Positions 6,488 through 7,915 of a stretch of 7,915 bases of DNA are shown here, in pieces. The stretch's first letter is position 1, and each line of letters opens with the position of its first letter. The stretch lies in the NCBI GenBank assembly GCA_965368175.1, contig CBDULX010000145.1, positions 1 through 7,915 on the forward strand. The letters run 5' to 3'. The DNA comes from CBDULX01 sp965368175 (GTDB lineage Bacteria; Pseudomonadota; Gammaproteobacteria; SZUA-229). The translations under genes and the position numbers were made by a program. The notes beneath the pieces were generated by a model. That model had not been told where the DNA came from. It saw only the letters and a list, made by a program, of their open reading frames with translations, and made no database searches.

Positions 6488-7844
6488 TCGACATAAGCTC
6501 TGGATACAGGCGCTGGCTGACAAACAGCACAAGCTTGAAGTTCCTGAACCCGTAGTCGAAGGCCGGCTAAAAAGAATGGTTGGTTTAACCCTGGAAGCAG
6601 TCGGTTGTCAGACTGCGGTGGGTACCAGCTGTGATATTGTCGCGCCCGGCAATCACCATATTGAGGCGGAAGTGGTCGGTTTTTCCGGTGACACCACATA
6701 TCTGATGGCTATGGGCGACAGCCGGGGGCTGGTGCCCAATGCCCGGGTTATTCCGGTGGGGCATTCCAGTGAAATTAAGGTCTCAGAAGCCTTTCTGGGC
6801 AGGGTTATCGACGGTCGCGGCCGACCACTGGATGACAAAGGTCCTCTGGTGGCTGAAACCCCGATGCCATTGGCCGGAAGAATGATCAATCCACTGGGTC
6901 GTCAACCTATCACCGAACCTCTGGATGTAGGGGTGCGCGCGATTAACGCCATGCTGACTGTTGGTCGTGGCCAACGTATGGGCCTGTTTGCCGGCACAGG
7001 TGTGGGTAAGAGTATTCTGTTGGGTATGATGACCCGATTCACCAATGCCGATGTTACCGTGGTGGGTCTGATTGGTGAACGTGGTCGTGAGGTGAAAGAA
7101 TTCGTCCAGGATATTCTTGGCCAAGAAGGGTTAAAACGGGCAGTGGTAGTCGCTGCACCAGCCGATGCGCCACCGCTGATCCGTATTCATGGCGCAATGC
7201 TGGCCACCAGTATTGCCGAATATTTTCGTGACCAGGGTAAACAGGTTTTATTGTTGATGGATTCACTGAGCCGGTTTGCCCAGGCGCAACGTGAAATTGG
7301 TTTGTCGATTTCAGAACCTCCGGCCACCAAAGGCTATCCACCCTCGGTTTTTGCCCGTATTCCCCAGCTGGTAGAGCGTGCCGGTAACGGTAATGTGGGG
7401 CAGGGCTCGATTACCGCATTTTATACCGTACTGACAGAGGGGGATGATCATAATGATCCCATTGCCGATGCCGCCAGGGGCATACTGGATGGTCATATTG
7501 TACTATCTCGTCAGCTGGCGGACATGGGGCATTACCCCGCCATCGATCTGGAGGCCTCGGTGAGCCGTGTTATGCCTATGGTGGTCAGTCCCGATCATCT
7601 CAAAGCCACTCATCGTATTAAGCAGCTATACTCAACTTATGAGCAAAACCGTGATTTGATCAATGTGGGTGCTTATCAGGCTGGTAGTAGCGTAGCTATC
7701 GATGAGGCCATTGCCATACGAGCACAGATTGGCAGCTTTATGAAGCAGGGCATGAATGAATCGGTAAATATGCAATCCAGTCAGCAGCAGTTAATTAAAC
7801 TGGCGGCTGCCCGAGCCCAGTCAGAGGTCGATGAGGCCGTTTAG
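6477..7844 (+). CDS. fliI: Flagellum-specific export ATPase FliI
   Basis: This 455-residue hexameric ATPase, related to the F1 beta subunit, delivers and unfolds flagellar export substrates at the cytoplasmic face. An N-terminal beta-barrel domain (about 25-95) precedes the catalytic core. Walker A is AGTGVGKS (172-179, K178), the catalytic glutamate is E201 in GERGREV, and Walker B is LLLMD with D262. The run after it (REIGLSISEPPATKGYPPSVF region) and the ATPase signature PAIDLEASVS are diagnostic of flagellar/type III ATPases. ATG 6477 is chosen because the protein from there has the family's length and GGTG (6467-6470) lies six bases upstream. The frame stays open back to 6402, and ATG 6456 is a weaker option with no ribosome site. 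It overlaps fliH by 11 bp. Confidence 0.97.
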   Translation: MRTDRHKLWIQALADKQHKLEVPEPVVEGRLKRMVGLTLEAVGCQTAVGTSCDIVAPGNHHIEAEVVGFSGDTTYLMAMGDSRGLVPNARVIPVGHSSEIKVSEAFLGRVIDGRGRPLDDKGPLVAETPMPLAGRMINPLGRQPITEPLDVGVRAINAMLTVGRGQRMGLFAGTGVGKSILLGMMTRFTNADVTVVGLIGERGREVKEFVQDILGQEGLKRAVVVAAPADAPPLIRIHGAMLATSIAEYFRDQGKQVLLLMDSLSRFAQAQREIGLSISEPPATKGYPPSVFARIPQLVERAGNGNVGQGSITAFYTVLTEGDDHNDPIADAARGILDGHIVLSRQLADMGHYPAIDLEASVSRVMPMVVSPDHLKATHRIKQLYSTYEQNRDLINVGAYQAGSSVAIDEAIAIRAQIGSFMKQGMNESVNMQSSQQQLIKLAAARAQSEVDEAV

Positions 7845-7881
7845 TTATTATTTTTCCATAGACTAACAGAGAAATATCCCT

Positions 7882-7915
7882 ATGCGATCCAGGCGTATGA
7901 AACCCGTGGCCGATC
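7882..7915 (+). CDS. fliJ: FliJ, 5' end only (runs off the window)
   Basis: Only 11 codons are present, reading MRSRRMKPVAD. The basic start followed by a hydrophobic-acidic pattern resembles FliJ N-termini of Gammaproteobacteria, and fliJ is the expected gene after fliI. FliJ is the small coiled-coil stalk of the export ATPase. AGAGA (7868-7872) lies nine bases upstream of the ATG. The 37-bp gap after fliI (7845-7881) is AT-rich and has no hairpin terminator. A second in-frame ATG at 7897 is an alternative start. The call rests mainly on position. Confidence 0.7.
   Translation, partial: MRSRRMKPVAD

Noticed and set aside
7845..7881. Terminator between fliI and fliJ
   Set aside because: There is a T-rich stretch at about 7845-7856 but no GC-rich stem before it.

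Overview
This window is part of a polar-type flagellar gene cluster. All genes lie on the + strand, in the order fleS(flrB)-fleR(flrC)-fliE-fliF-fliG-fliH-fliI-fliJ(5' end only). A cytosolic PAS histidine kinase and an NtrC-family response regulator placed directly ahead of fliEFGHIJ is the arrangement known from polarly flagellated Gammaproteobacteria such as Pseudomonas and Vibrio. I infer a gammaproteobacterium of moderate GC content, possibly aquatic. Genus cannot be read from this window.

Layout. Bases 1-62 are a perfect heptanucleotide tandem repeat (CAACCAC) that runs off the left edge. Bases 63-225 are a regulatory region. It holds a sigma-54 type -24/-12 promoter (171-186) that fits the fleSR operon of related bacteria, and a possible FleQ/FlrA half-site (about 107-120). 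From 226 to the right edge the DNA is almost entirely coding. Gaps between genes are 56 bp at most (fliE-fliF). fliG/fliH overlap by 8 bp and fliH/fliI by 11 bp. I see no terminator and no minus-strand gene.

How the genes work together. FleS phosphorylates FleR, which with sigma-54 RNA polymerase turns on mid-stage flagellar genes. FliF forms the MS ring, FliE links it to the rod, and FliG forms the rotor part of the C ring. FliH, FliI and FliJ form the ATPase complex of the flagellar export apparatus. Only 11 bp separate fleR from fliE and no convincing sigma-54 promoter lies just upstream of fliE, so regulators and first structural genes may share one transcript.

Three start sites differ from the longest open frame. 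fliF most likely starts at ATG 3203. fliH most likely starts at a TTG (5852) served by a near-perfect Shine-Dalgarno inside fliG. fliI most likely starts at ATG 6477.

I found no sign of a previously undescribed system; this is a conventional flagellar locus. The points worth a second look are the heptamer repeat at the edge, a G8 tract in fliG where a one-base slip either way would cut off the torque domain, the missing fliE promoter, and a few local sequence deviations.
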